From Humibacter sp. RRB41 (GTDB lineage: Bacteria; Actinomycetota; Actinomycetes; Actinomycetales; Microbacteriaceae): DNA of 64,000 bases. Below are positions 35,356 to 44,227 of this stretch, one piece after another; the stretch's first letter is position 1, and the number at the start of each line of letters is the position of its first letter. The notes below the pieces were generated by a model. That model saw only the letters and a list, made by a program, of their open reading frames with translations. It was not told where the DNA came from and did no database searches. The position numbers and the translations under genes were made by a program. The DNA is taken from the NCBI RefSeq assembly GCF_022761015.1, contig NZ_JAKWJQ010000006.1:145762-209761 (forward strand), written 5' to 3'.

Positions 35356-37377
35356 CTACTGCAAGCCGCGGCGACGCAGCAATGGCTCGATGACGGCATC
35401 CCTCCCGCGGAAGTCGCGGTACGCCTCCAACGGATCCTTCGACCCGCCGACGCCGAGCAGCCGCGCGCGGAACCGTTCGCCCGCCTCGCGGGAGAGCCCG
35501 CCGTTCTCCTTGAACCACTCCACCGTGTCGGCGTCGAGCACCTCGCTCCAGATGTAGGAGTAGTACCCGGCGTCGTATCCGCCCGAGAATGTGTGCGCGA
35601 AGTAGGTGCTGGAGTACCGCGGCGGCACCGCCGTGTCGTTCAGGCCGGCATCGGCAAGTGCGGCGGCCTCGAAGTCTTCGACCGACGTGACGTCGGCATC
35701 TGCGTCGATGCGATGCCAGGCCTGGTCGAGCATGGCGGCGGCGAGGTACTCGCTCGTCAGGAAGCCCTGGTTGAACGCCTCGGAGGCGTGGATGCGCTCG
35801 ACGAGCTCGGCGGGCATCCGCTCGCCCGTCACGTGGTGGCGCGCATAGTTGTCCAGCACCTCCGGCCAGAGCATCCACATCTCGTTCACCTGGCTGGGGA
35901 ACTCGACGAAATCGCGGAACACGCTGGTGCCCGCGAACTTCGGGTAGGTGGTCGCACCGAAGAGTCCGTGCAGCGCGTGGCCGAACTCGTGGAAGAGGGT
36001 GCTCACCTCGTCGTACGTGAGCAGGGTCGGTTCGCCGTCTGCCGGCTTGGGCACGTTGTGATTGTTCACCACGACCGTGCCTCCGCCGAGCAGGCGGGTG
36101 TGCTGGCCGAGGTCGTTCATCCAGGCGCCGCCGCGCTTGGAGTCACGCGTGTACAGGTCGAAGAGGAACAACCCGAGCGACGAGCCGTCGGACTCGAACA
36201 CCTCGAACACACGCACGTCGGGGTGGTACGCGGTCAGGTCGGGGCGTTCCTGAAAGCCGATGCCGTACAGCCGGTTCGCCGCGAAGAACACGCCGTCGCG
36301 CAGAACGCGTTCCGCCTCGAAGTACGGCCGCATCGCGGCGGTGTCGACGTCGTACTTCGCCGCGCGCACCCGCTCCGAGTAGAGTGCCCAGTCCCAGGAT
36401 TCGATGTCGTGGCCTGCGGACTCGCGCAGATCGGACTTCTCGCTGGTAGCGTTCGCAGCCGCGGCCGGAGCCAGGCGGGAGAGCATGCCGGCGACGGCAT
36501 CCGGGGTCTTCGCGGTCTGACCTGCCGTCACGTAGGCCGCGTGATTCACGAAACCGAGAAGTCGCGCGCGCTCTGCCCGAAGGGCCGTGATGCGCAGTAC
36601 GAGGTCGCGGGTGTCGAAGTCCCCTCCGCGGATGCCGCGGGCGCGCGACGCGGTCATGACCCGTTCCCGCACGTTCCGGTTTGTCAACCGGGCGAGGTAC
36701 GGATGTCCTGTCGGCAGCACGAGGGTGAGCAGGTAACCGTCGAGTCCCCGCTCGCGCGCTGCCTCCGCCGCGGCAGAGACCGCGGCGGGTTCGAGCCCCG
36801 CGAGCTCGGACTCGTCATCGATGTGGACGGCGAGATCGTTGGTGTCGGCGAGCAGGTTCTTCTCGAACCGTGTCGTCAGCGTGGAGAGTTCGGAGTTGAG
36901 TGCCTTCAGACGCTCCTTGTCCTCGTCGCCGAGTCCTGCGCCGGCGAGCGTGAACTCCTCGAAGTAGCGCACGACGAGGTAGCGGGACTCGTCGTCGAGG
37001 CCGAGGTCGTCGAGTTTCTCGTGAACGGCGCGAATGCGCTCGTAGAGCAGCGGGTCGAGGCTGATCGCGTCCTCGTGCTCCGCAAGCAGCGGCGCAACCT
37101 GCTCTTCGATCGCACTGATGTCGTCGTTCGAATCTGCCGAGCTCTTGTTGAAGAACACCTCGGCCACGTGACGCAGCGTCTGGCCCGAGCGCTCGAGAGG
37201 GATGAACGTGTTGTCGAACGTCGGCTCGTCGGCATCGGCTGTGATCGCCGCGACCTCCTCGCGTTGCTCCGCGAAAGCACGCTCGAACGCCGGGACGTAC
37301 TGTTCGTCGCTGATCTCGCTGAACGGCGGAAGCCCATGCGGCAGAGTGCTGGGGGAGAGCAGGGGATTGGTCGTCAT
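35356..37377 (-). CDS. M3 family metallopeptidase (peptidyl-dipeptidase Dcp / oligopeptidase A type)
   Basis: 673 residues. The zinc motif is LFHEFGHALHGLF (HExxH), with the third Glu ligand in EFPSQVNEMW. The N-terminal helical half and the ending AYRDFRGRDAVIEPLL are typical of Dcp/PrlC. It should cut short peptides in the cytoplasm, after ClpP and before PepN. TAGGCT lies six bases before the ATG; GGAGAT between them could also serve as a Shine-Dalgarno sequence. Confidence 0.94.
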   Translation of the reverse strand: MTTNPLLSPSTLPHGLPPFSEISDEQYVPAFERAFAEQREEVAAITADADEPTFDNTFIPLERSGQTLRHVAEVFFNKSSADSNDDISAIEEQVAPLLAEHEDAISLDPLLYERIRAVHEKLDDLGLDDESRYLVVRYFEEFTLAGAGLGDEDKERLKALNSELSTLTTRFEKNLLADTNDLAVHIDDESELAGLEPAAVSAAAEAARERGLDGYLLTLVLPTGHPYLARLTNRNVRERVMTASRARGIRGGDFDTRDLVLRITALRAERARLLGFVNHAAYVTAGQTAKTPDAVAGMLSRLAPAAAANATSEKSDLRESAGHDIESWDWALYSERVRAAKYDVDTAAMRPYFEAERVLRDGVFFAANRLYGIGFQERPDLTAYHPDVRVFEVFESDGSSLGLFLFDLYTRDSKRGGAWMNDLGQHTRLLGGGTVVVNNHNVPKPADGEPTLLTYDEVSTLFHEFGHALHGLFGATTYPKFAGTSVFRDFVEFPSQVNEMWMLWPEVLDNYARHHVTGERMPAELVERIHASEAFNQGFLTSEYLAAAMLDQAWHRIDADADVTSVEDFEAAALADAGLNDTAVPPRYSSTYFAHTFSGGYDAGYYSYIWSEVLDADTVEWFKENGGLSREAGERFRARLLGVGGSKDPLEAYRDFRGRDAVIEPLLRRRGLQ

Positions 37378-37383
37378 ATCTCC

Positions 37384-37389
37384 AGCCTA
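37384..37389 (-). promoter_or_regulatory. -10 box of the M3 peptidase gene
   Basis: TAGGCT on the minus strand, six bases before the ATG at 37377. A second TAGGCT serves the divergent methyltransferase gene. Confidence 0.55.
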
Positions 37390-37438
37390 GAACCGACCCG
37401 ATTGAGCTATTGAGCCGCGCGAGAGGAGCGCAGCTTCC

Positions 37439-37444
37439 TAGGCT
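37439..37444 (+). promoter_or_regulatory. -10 box of the methyltransferase gene (leaderless)
   Basis: TAGGCT, six bases before the ATG at 37451; it mirrors the box of the M3 peptidase gene. Confidence 0.55.
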
Positions 37445-37450
37445 GAGGTC

Positions 37451-38263
37451 ATGGCATCCCACGACAATGAGCGCTACTTGCACGGGCACCACGAGAGCGT
37501 GCTGCGCTCGCACTCCTGGCGTACGGCGGAGAATTCCGCCTCGTACCTCATTCCGCATCTTCGGCCGGGACTTCGGGTGCTCGACGTCGGAAGCGGTCCA
37601 GGCACGATCACACTCGATCTCGCACGACTCGTGGCGCCGGGCGCCGTGGTCGGCATCGACTCCTCTGAGCAGATCGTGGCGAACGCGACGGGCTTGGCAA
37701 TCGACAACGACCTGCACAACGTGACGTTCGAGGTCGGCGATGCGTATGCGCTGGACTTCGAGGATGCCTCGTTCGACGTCGTGCACGCCCATCAGGTTCT
37801 GCAGCACCTGGTGGATCCGCTGGCGGCGCTTCGCGAGTTCCGCCGCGTGCTGAAGCCGGGCGGCATCGTCGCAGTGCGTGACGTGGACTACGGCGCGACC
37901 GTCTGGCACCCGGGGCTGCCCGGCTTGGCGAGTTGGCTGCGCATCTACGAGGATGCCGCTCGCACCAGCGGGGGAGAACCGTTCGCGGGGCGCCATCTGA
38001 AGTCGTGGGCACTGGAGGCCGGGTACGAGCACGTCGAGGCATCCGCGTCGGTGTGGTGCTTCTCGTCGGAGGCCGAACGCGAGTGGTGGGGCGGGTCGTG
38101 GGCTGAGCGGACGACGGAGTCGGACTTCGCGACGAGGGCGATCGAGGGCGGGCACGCGACGCTGGCCGATCTGCACGAGGTCGCGCAGGCGTGGCGCGAT
38201 TGGGCGACGTCTGCGGATGGCTGGTTCGCCTTGACGCATGGGGAGATCATCGCGCGAGCCTGA
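37451..38263 (+). CDS. Class I SAM-dependent methyltransferase (UbiE-like)
   Basis: 270 residues. The SAM-binding motif I is VLDVGSGPGTITLDLA, motif II follows as VVGIDSSEQIV, and the FDVVHAHQVLQHLVDPLAAL and EFRRVLKPGGIVAVRD segments are motif IV-V of UbiE/Methyltransf_11 proteins. The substrate is unknown; the long C-terminal half is also seen in quinone and small-molecule methyltransferases. The TGCAAAG repeat array begins at the last base of its stop codon region. Confidence 0.88.
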   Translation: MASHDNERYLHGHHESVLRSHSWRTAENSASYLIPHLRPGLRVLDVGSGPGTITLDLARLVAPGAVVGIDSSEQIVANATGLAIDNDLHNVTFEVGDAYALDFEDASFDVVHAHQVLQHLVDPLAALREFRRVLKPGGIVAVRDVDYGATVWHPGLPGLASWLRIYEDAARTSGGEPFAGRHLKSWALEAGYEHVEASASVWCFSSEAEREWWGGSWAERTTESDFATRAIEGGHATLADLHEVAQAWRDWATSADGWFALTHGEIIARA

Positions 38264-38326
38264 TGCAAAGAACTCATTGCAAAGAAAGTAATGCAAAGAA
38301 AAGCTTGCAAAGAAAGCTTTGCACGC
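38264..38326 (+). repeat. 14-bp-phased TGCAAAG array upstream of the ArsR-type gene
   Basis: TGCAAAG starts at 38264, 38278, 38292 and 38306, exactly 14 bases apart; a degenerate fifth unit (TGCACGC) starts at 38320. The units extend to TGCAAAGAAA in three cases. The array is AT-rich compared with all surrounding sequence and covers the -35 box of the regulator promoter. Confidence 0.9.
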
Positions 38327-38333
38327 GTAACAT
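38305..38333 (+). promoter_or_regulatory. Promoter of the ArsR-type gene
   Basis: A -35 TTGCAA (38305-38310), inside the fourth repeat unit, and a -10 TAACAT (38328-38333) are 17 bases apart. The start site would fall on the ATG at 38340, so the mRNA is probably leaderless. Confidence 0.65.
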
Positions 38334-38339
38334 CGGAGC

Positions 38340-38993
38340 ATGACCACTGATCAGCGCGACGAAGAGCCGGGCACTCAGCAGAAGCCCGAGTACCCGGCGT
38401 CGCCCCTGCGGCCTAACGATCGACGGGTTGATCTCGCGTCGCTGAAGGTTCTGGCGCATCCGCTTCGGGTGCGCATCATGGACGAGCTGTCGAAGTTCGG
38501 TCCGCTCACCGCGAGCGGGCTCGGGGAGCGGCTCGGGGAATCGAGCGGTGCCACCAGCTATCACCTGCGCCAGCTCGCAAAGCACGACTTCGTCCAAGAG
38601 GTCGAGGGCAAGGGCAGCGCACGCGAGCGGTGGTGGCGACGGTCTCCGGTCGGCATCTCGATGGACCCCACGGAACTGAGCGAGACACCGTCGGGCCGGG
38701 AGGCCTACGACCTGGTGAATCGCGAGTTCCGTCGCGGCCAGGAGGAAGCACTCGTCACGTTCATGTCACGTGGCGGGGATGTCTTGGCGAACGAGTGGAT
38801 GGATGCGAGTTCCATCACGACCTCGAACCTCCGCATGACGGTGGAAGAGTTCGCCGCCTTCACGGCCAAGGTCTACGCAGTGCTCGACGACACGATCGGG
38901 GACTACCGCAACAGGGAAGTGCCCGTCGGGGCACGACCGATTCAGATTCAGTTCAACGCGTTCCCGATCATCGGGGGGGAAGAGAAGAAGTGA
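38340..38993 (+). CDS. ArsR-type winged-helix regulator
   Basis: 217 residues. A Pro-rich N-terminus of about 30 is followed by the winged helix (ASLKVLAHPLRVRIMDELS, TASGLGERLGESSGATSYHL, RQLAKHDFVQEV). There is no metal-binding CxC, so this is the ArsR-like HTH_20 type rather than a metal sensor. The C-terminal about 110 residues form an unidentified effector or dimer domain. The promoter lies within the TGCAAAG array, which suggests autoregulation. A small gene starts inside its stop codon. Confidence 0.82.
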   Translation: MTTDQRDEEPGTQQKPEYPASPLRPNDRRVDLASLKVLAHPLRVRIMDELSKFGPLTASGLGERLGESSGATSYHLRQLAKHDFVQEVEGKGSARERWWRRSPVGISMDPTELSETPSGREAYDLVNREFRRGQEEALVTFMSRGGDVLANEWMDASSITTSNLRMTVEEFAAFTAKVYAVLDDTIGDYRNREVPVGARPIQIQFNAFPIIGGEEKK

Positions 38994-39193
38994 TGAGCAC
39001 CGTCAGTCTTCACGACGCACGTCGTTTCGCGATCGAGCGCACCGTCATCCGCATCGGCCGGGCCCTCGTCGCGTGGGGCGAGCGGCGCGAACAGATCGAC
39101 GCCGACCGCAGCGACCTCTACCGTCGCCAGGCGGACGTGCGCGACCAGCAGGCCCTGCGCGAAGCCGCGGCCCGAAGCCAGCTGCTTCCCTGA
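38993..39193 (+). CDS. Small basic protein coupled to the ArsR-type regulator
   Basis: 66 residues, not recognised. The ATG shares one base with the regulator stop (TGATG), after a purine-rich GGGGGGAAGAGAAG, so translation is coupled. The protein is one amphipathic, highly charged helix (IERTVIRIGRALVAWGERRE, then QIDADRSDLYRRQADVRDQQ) with no cysteine or membrane segment. It may bind the regulator or DNA. Its coding use resembles the neighbours. Confidence 0.65.
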   Translation: MSTVSLHDARRFAIERTVIRIGRALVAWGERREQIDADRSDLYRRQADVRDQQALREAAARSQLLP

Positions 39194-39221
39194 GCCTTGC
39201 GCCCTGCCCCAACCGACGAGA

Positions 39222-39491
39222 TCAGTCGTCGTTGTCTTCGTCCTCGCCGACCCCTGCTCCCGGCTGCGAAACCGTCGCGGAGTCCTCTTCCGGGTGATAT
39301 CGGATCACGGTGCCGTCGTCGAGCTCGACGACCGGGCGTCCCTCCAACCAGGTGAGGGTCCAGCGCCAGGTCGAAGCGTCGACGTCGAGCGCCCTCAGCT
39401 CGTCCTCCACGGCACGCACCGCGGACACCACCACAGAGGGCAGCCGCTCCGGCGCGGTGCCGCCGACCGGCCAGCGGGTTCCCAGCTGCAT
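39222..39491 (-). CDS. Small hypothetical protein with an acidic tail
   Basis: 89 residues, not recognised. It contains WRWTLTWLEGRPVVELDDG followed by TVIRYHP, likely a short beta sheet, and ends in a very acidic tail (VGEDEDNDD). The ATG is two bases after the GNAT stop, so the two genes form an operon. No signal peptide. Confidence 0.6.
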   Translation of the reverse strand: MQLGTRWPVGGTAPERLPSVVVSAVRAVEDELRALDVDASTWRWTLTWLEGRPVVELDDGTVIRYHPEEDSATVSQPGAGVGEDEDNDD

Positions 39492-39493
39492 CG

Positions 39494-39949
39494 TCAGCTC
39501 TCGTCTCGGCGCAGCCGGTAGACGACCAGCTCGGAAGCATCGGCGATCTCGTCGTAGAAGGCACGGGCATCTGTGTTGTCCGTCTTCGCGAGCCACTGCA
39601 CGACGCCGACGCCGCTTTCGGCCGCGAGAGACCCGACGGCGTCGATCAACGCGCGTCCGTATCCCTGCTCCCGGTGCTCTTCGAGAATGAAGAGGTCGTC
39701 GATGTGCAGGGCATGGTCGCCATCGAGCGGCCGTGGCACCTGATGGAAGTGCACAAGTCCGACCAGTGACCCGTTGTCGTCGACGGCGACGAGACCGCGT
39801 TCCGCGTAAGCAGGATCAGTCAGCCAGCTCCAGACGAGCAGCGCCCCTTGATCTGTGAGCGCGCGTTCATAGAACGTCGCGTAGTCCTCGTAGAGTGCCA
39901 GCCAGCTGAAGAAGTCGCCTTCAGCCGGCTCGCGAATCGTGATTCCCAT
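39494..39949 (-). CDS. GNAT family N-acetyltransferase
   Basis: 151 residues. ITIREPAEGDFFSWLALYEDY opens the fold, and the acetyl-CoA loop is EEHREQGYGRALIDAV, followed by WLAKTDNTDARAFYDEI. It matches small GNAT enzymes; the substrate is unknown. The start at 39949 has AAGGGGG upstream. It is followed after two bases by a small acidic protein gene. Confidence 0.82.
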   Translation of the reverse strand: MGITIREPAEGDFFSWLALYEDYATFYERALTDQGALLVWSWLTDPAYAERGLVAVDDNGSLVGLVHFHQVPRPLDGDHALHIDDLFILEEHREQGYGRALIDAVGSLAAESGVGVVQWLAKTDNTDARAFYDEIADASELVVYRLRRDES

Positions 39950-40029
39950 CAGTCCCCCTTGCCGCATCTCCTTCACGGGATGCGCACTGTGATCTAAAAC
40001 CTATCGGCCCGGAGTCCGCCGGGCGAGAG

Positions 40030-42651
40030 CTACGCCGACGGCTCGTCTCCGAGGTCTACCTCGACCGACAGCTCGTCGCCGGGGACGAACTGGAGGTCGA
40101 CGATACGACCGACGGCACGGATGTCCGCAGCCGCCAGCTCGATCGCCCACAGCTCATCCTCGGGAGCGGTCACGATCGCGCGTGCGATGGGCGCCTTCTG
40201 CGAGACCTTCGCTGAGGTCTTGGCGCGTCGAATGCCCGTCAGCACGACTGAAGTCGCAGCGAGCACCAGCGGAGTCGCCTCGCCTGCAGCGCTGCTCAGC
40301 GTGTCGACGGTCGGCCATTCCGCCCTGTGCACCGAGCCGGACTGGAACCACGACCAGGTCTCCTCGGTCGCGAACGGAATGAACGGGGCGAACAGACGCA
40401 GCAACGTGGACAACGCGAGCCGTAGTGCGGCGGCCGCCGAGGCAGCCCCCTGTCCCTCCCCGTACGCGCGCTCCTTGACGAGCTCGAGGTAGTCGTCGCA
40501 GAACGTCCAGAAGAACGACTCCGTCAGCTCGAGCGCACGTGCGTGGTCGTAGCCGTCGAGCGCCTTCGTCGCCTCCGCGACGACACCGGAGAGCTCGGAG
40601 AGCATGCTTCGGTCCAGCGGCTCGGTGACGTCCCCTGCGCCTGTGGGGAAGCTCAGAATGAACTTCGCCGCGTTGAGCACCTTGATCGCCAGCCGGCGAC
40701 CTATCTTGATCTGCGTCGGATTCTGCGGGTCGAAGGCGGCATCGGTTCCAAGGCGACTCGATGCAGCCCAGTAGCGCACGGCATCCGAGCCGTGCTGCTC
40801 CAGGATGTCGGCAGGCGTGACCACGTTGCCCTTCGACTTCGACATCTTCTTGCGGTCGGGATCGACGATGAAGCCGGAGATGGCGGCATGCGCCCACGGG
40901 GACACGCCGTCCTCGAGTTGGGCGCGCAGCACACTGGAGAACAGCCAGGTGCGGATGATGTCCTGGGCCTGCGGCCGCAGGTCGTACGGGAACACCGCGT
41001 CGAAGAGTTCCGCGTCACGCTCCCAGCCACCCGCGATCTGCGGCGTCAGCGACGACGTGGCCCAGGTGTCGAGGATGTCCATCTCGGGCACGAATCCGCC
41101 CGGTGCACCGCGCTGCGACTCGTCGTAGCCCGGCGCCGTGTCGGTGGTCGGGTCGACCGGCAGCTGGTCGCGCGTAGGCACGATGGGGGAGTCGAACACG
41201 GTCTCGCCCGCCTCGTCCACCGGATACCAGACGGGAATCGGCACGCCGAAGAAACGCTGGCGCGACACGAGCCAGTCGCCGGAGAGGCCGCCGACCCAGT
41301 TCTCGTAGCGCACACGCATGAACTCCGGATGCCAGTCGATCTGCTTGCCGAGCTCGAGAAGACGATCTGCAAGCGCTGCGTCGCGCGCTCCGTTGCTGAT
41401 GTACCACTGCCGGGTGGAGACGATCTCGAGCGGGCGGTCGCCCTTCTCGTAGAACTTCACCGGGTGGGTGATGGGCTTCGGGTCCTCCAGCAGATCGCCG
41501 GACTGCTTCAGCAGCTCGACCATCGCCTGCTTCGCCGAGAACACGGTCTTGCCGGCGAGCTGCGCGTAGGCATCCTTCGCGGCATCGCCGGCGAGAGCCT
41601 CAGGCGGCTCGGGCAGAATGCGGCCGTCGAAGCCGATGACCGCGCGGGTCGGCAGGTCGAGCTCGCGCCACCACGTGACATCCGTGATGTCGCCGAAGGT
41701 GCAGACCATGGCGATGCCCGTGCCCTTGTCGGGCTCGGCGAGGTGGTGGGCCAGCACCGGAATCTCGACACCGAAAACCGGACTGCGCACCGTCTTGCCG
41801 AACAAAGGCTTGTAGCGCTCGTCGCTCGGGTGCGCCACCAGCGCAACACAGGCCGGGATCAGTTCGGGACGGGTCGTGGCGATCACCACGGGGCCGTCGT
41901 CGCCGTGGAACGAGATCGTGTGGAACGCGCCAGGCTGGTCGCGGTCCTCGAGCTCGGCCTGGGCGACGGCGCTGCGGAAGGTGACATCCCAGAGCGTCGG
42001 CGCCATGGCCTGGTACGCCTCGCCGCGTTCCAGGTTGCGCAGGAACGCCAGCTGGGAGACGAACAGCGACTCGTCGCCGATGGTGCGGTAGGTCTGCGCC
42101 CAATCGACGGAGAGGCCCAGATTGCGCCAGAGCGCTTCGAACTGCTTCTCGTCTTCGATGGTGAGCTTCGTGCAGAGCTCGATGAAGTTGCGGCGTGAGA
42201 TCGGCTTCTGGTCGGCCGCGCGCGAGCTCTTGTTGTCGCCGCCCTCATAGGACGGCACGAAGTCCGCGTCGTACGGCAGTGACGGATCGCACCGCACCCC
42301 GTAATAGTTCTGAACGCGGCGCTCGGTCGGCAGACCGTTGTCGTCCCAGCCCATCGGGTAGAACACGTGCTTGCCGCGCATGCGCTGGTAGCGGGCGACG
42401 ACATCCGTGTGCGTGTAGCTGAAGACGTGCCCGATGTGCAGTGAACCCGATGCGGTCGGAGGCGGGGTGTCGACGGAGTAGATGTCGCCGCGGCCGGCCT
42501 GAAGAGCGGCATCACGCTCGAAGTGGTAGGTGCCGTCGGCACGCCACCGCTCGTCCCACACCCGCTCGAGTCCCTCGAGAGCCGGCTTGTCCGGAATGCG
42601 ACCGAAGGCGTCTGTGGCGGCTGAGTCGTCGAACATCGCGGCGTCGGTCAT
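40030..42651 (-). CDS. valS: Valyl-tRNA synthetase
   Basis: 873 residues; charges tRNA-Val and edits mischarged threonine. The HIGH motif is GSLHIGHVFSYTHTD and the KMSKS motif is KKMSKSKGNVV; WATSSLTPQI and the CP1 editing domain lie between. No long C-terminal coiled coil is evident, so it resembles the shorter actinobacterial and archaeal-like ValRS. The ATG at 42651 has CGGAG upstream. TAGACT at 42718-42723 gives a leader of about 60 bases containing a GGCACC/GGTGCC hairpin. No T-box is seen. Confidence 0.95.
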   Translation of the reverse strand: MTDAAMFDDSAATDAFGRIPDKPALEGLERVWDERWRADGTYHFERDAALQAGRGDIYSVDTPPPTASGSLHIGHVFSYTHTDVVARYQRMRGKHVFYPMGWDDNGLPTERRVQNYYGVRCDPSLPYDADFVPSYEGGDNKSSRAADQKPISRRNFIELCTKLTIEDEKQFEALWRNLGLSVDWAQTYRTIGDESLFVSQLAFLRNLERGEAYQAMAPTLWDVTFRSAVAQAELEDRDQPGAFHTISFHGDDGPVVIATTRPELIPACVALVAHPSDERYKPLFGKTVRSPVFGVEIPVLAHHLAEPDKGTGIAMVCTFGDITDVTWWRELDLPTRAVIGFDGRILPEPPEALAGDAAKDAYAQLAGKTVFSAKQAMVELLKQSGDLLEDPKPITHPVKFYEKGDRPLEIVSTRQWYISNGARDAALADRLLELGKQIDWHPEFMRVRYENWVGGLSGDWLVSRQRFFGVPIPVWYPVDEAGETVFDSPIVPTRDQLPVDPTTDTAPGYDESQRGAPGGFVPEMDILDTWATSSLTPQIAGGWERDAELFDAVFPYDLRPQAQDIIRTWLFSSVLRAQLEDGVSPWAHAAISGFIVDPDRKKMSKSKGNVVTPADILEQHGSDAVRYWAASSRLGTDAAFDPQNPTQIKIGRRLAIKVLNAAKFILSFPTGAGDVTEPLDRSMLSELSGVVAEATKALDGYDHARALELTESFFWTFCDDYLELVKERAYGEGQGAASAAAALRLALSTLLRLFAPFIPFATEETWSWFQSGSVHRAEWPTVDTLSSAAGEATPLVLAATSVVLTGIRRAKTSAKVSQKAPIARAIVTAPEDELWAIELAAADIRAVGRIVDLQFVPGDELSVEVDLGDEPSA

Positions 42652-42717
42652 GGCGGAACTCCGTTGCGGTATGTGCGGCACCGTGTCAACTGGTGCCTGA
42701 ATATGGGATGCCTCACC

Positions 42718-42723
42718 AGTCTA
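42718..42723 (-). promoter_or_regulatory. -10 box of valS
   Basis: TAGACT on the minus strand. The leader from about 42711 to 42652 contains a 6-bp hairpin (42677-42682 with 42692-42697). It overlaps the last bases before the MFS gene end at 42736. Confidence 0.45.
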
Positions 42724-42735
42724 CCGGAGCCTCAT

Positions 42736-44109
42736 TCAGCTCGTGACGGCGCCGCGTTCCTGCAGCTCGCTCTGCTCCGATTCGAGCACATCGTCGGCGT
42801 CGACGACGTCTTCACGTCGTCGTTTCGCGATGGATGCCGCTGCCACCGCGGCGACCAGCGTCACGACCGACAGGATGCCGAGAACGATGCCGGGATGCCA
42901 CCAAGCGTTCTTCGTCGCGGCCCCGAGCGCCTCGGTGAGGAGGGGGATGAACCCGGAGAGGGCCGCAGCTATGGCGTAGGAGAGGGAGAGCGCGCTGTAC
43001 CTGATCGACTGGCCGAAGATATCCGCCATCAAGCCGCCGAGGCCGGCCCAGCTCAGGGTGGGGAAGATGCCGCCGATGATCATCGTGCCGACCAGGATCG
43101 GGAACGTCGCGAACTGCAGCAGGAAGTACATCGGGAACGCGACGATCAGCGTCGTCAGAGCGCCGATCCAGACCACGCGGGCCGAGCCGATGCGCGTGGC
43201 GAGCAGCCCGAAGAGGGGGATCGTCACGAGCTGCAGCAGACTGCCGATCGTGGCGGCGGTGAACACCTGCGTGTAGTTGAAACCGAGCGCTGCCACCCCG
43301 TAGTTGATCGTGTAGGTGTTCATCAGCGCATACGACCCGATGCCGAGCAAGGCGGCGCCGACGGCGACGAGCAGGGTGACGGGTTGCTTGCGGAACACGT
43401 CGAGAACGGGGAATCGGTCGCGCTTCTTCTCGGCGACGAGATGTGAGAAGACCGGGGTCTCGTCGATCGAGAGCCGCAGGTAGAGGGACACCGCGAGCAG
43501 CGGAAGCGCGAGCAGGAACGGGATGCGCCAGCCCCAGGCGAGCATGTCGGCCTGGCTCAGCGTCGCGCTCAGCCAGAGGAAGAGCACCGAGGTGACGATG
43601 GTGCCGATCGGCGAGCCGAGCTGCGGGAGGGCTGCGTAGAAGCCGCGGCGCTTGGGGGTGGAGTGTTCGACGCCGACCAGGATCGAGCCGCCCCACTCCC
43701 CGCCGAGAGAGATGCCCTGGATGACGCGGAGCAGCACAAGCAGGATCGGCGCTGCGACGCCGATGGTCGCGTATCCGGGCAGCACGCCGATCAAGGCGGT
43801 GGAGACGCCCATGATGCCGACGGTCCAGATGAGGGTCGCCCTACGTCCGATGCGATCGCCCAAGTGTCCGAAGATGATCGCACCGATCGGGCGCACGAAA
43901 TAGGAGGTGGCGAGGGTGAGGAAGGCGGCGAGTTGGCCGGCGACTCGGTCTTCCGCTGGGAAGAATACAGCTGCGCTGAAGATGGCGCTGAAGAAGCTGA
44001 AGACGTAGAAGTCGTACGACTCCAGAGACGTGCCGACCAGAGAGGCGAGGGTCACCCGCCACGCGTTCCGGTCTGCTGTGCGAGAGGCGATGGTTGTGGA
44101 ATCGGTCAC
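42736..44109 (-). CDS. MFS transporter, metabolite:H+ symporter (MHS) family
   Basis: 457 residues from the GTG at 44109 (a TTG at 44118 is an alternative). Twelve membrane helices; the family motif GHLGDRIGRRATLIWT between helices 2 and 3 and LGGEWGGSILVGVEHSTPKR are typical of the ProP/ShiA/KgtP branch, which imports organic acids, osmolytes or shikimate with protons. The substrate cannot be told. Its stop is 85 bases from the valS start on the same strand. Confidence 0.88.
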   Translation of the reverse strand: MTDSTTIASRTADRNAWRVTLASLVGTSLESYDFYVFSFFSAIFSAAVFFPAEDRVAGQLAAFLTLATSYFVRPIGAIIFGHLGDRIGRRATLIWTVGIMGVSTALIGVLPGYATIGVAAPILLVLLRVIQGISLGGEWGGSILVGVEHSTPKRRGFYAALPQLGSPIGTIVTSVLFLWLSATLSQADMLAWGWRIPFLLALPLLAVSLYLRLSIDETPVFSHLVAEKKRDRFPVLDVFRKQPVTLLVAVGAALLGIGSYALMNTYTINYGVAALGFNYTQVFTAATIGSLLQLVTIPLFGLLATRIGSARVVWIGALTTLIVAFPMYFLLQFATFPILVGTMIIGGIFPTLSWAGLGGLMADIFGQSIRYSALSLSYAIAAALSGFIPLLTEALGAATKNAWWHPGIVLGILSVVTLVAAVAAASIAKRRREDVVDADDVLESEQSELQERGAVTS

Positions 44110-44227
44110 GGGCTTCAACTATGGTGCCTCGGCGACGACCGGTGGTGGATGTTACCTCCAGCGTTCGATCGCCGACCTTGTGGAAGTCGGATGACGCGAT
44201 TCGCTACGAGCTCGGGGGATCGCCGGG

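Noticed and set aside
35323..37413. 696-codon plus-strand frame opposite the M3 peptidase gene
   Set aside because: An antisense shadow; the HExxH peptidase on the minus strand is certain.
38264..38326. The TGCAAAG array as a replication origin (iterons) or CRISPR
   Set aside because: The units are too short and have no spacers for CRISPR, and there is no rep or dnaA gene or other origin feature; a promoter overlap explains the position better.
42677..42697. A T-box or attenuator in the valS leader
   Set aside because: Only a 6-bp hairpin is present; no T-box core (GGTGGTACCGCG-like) is found in the 60-base leader.
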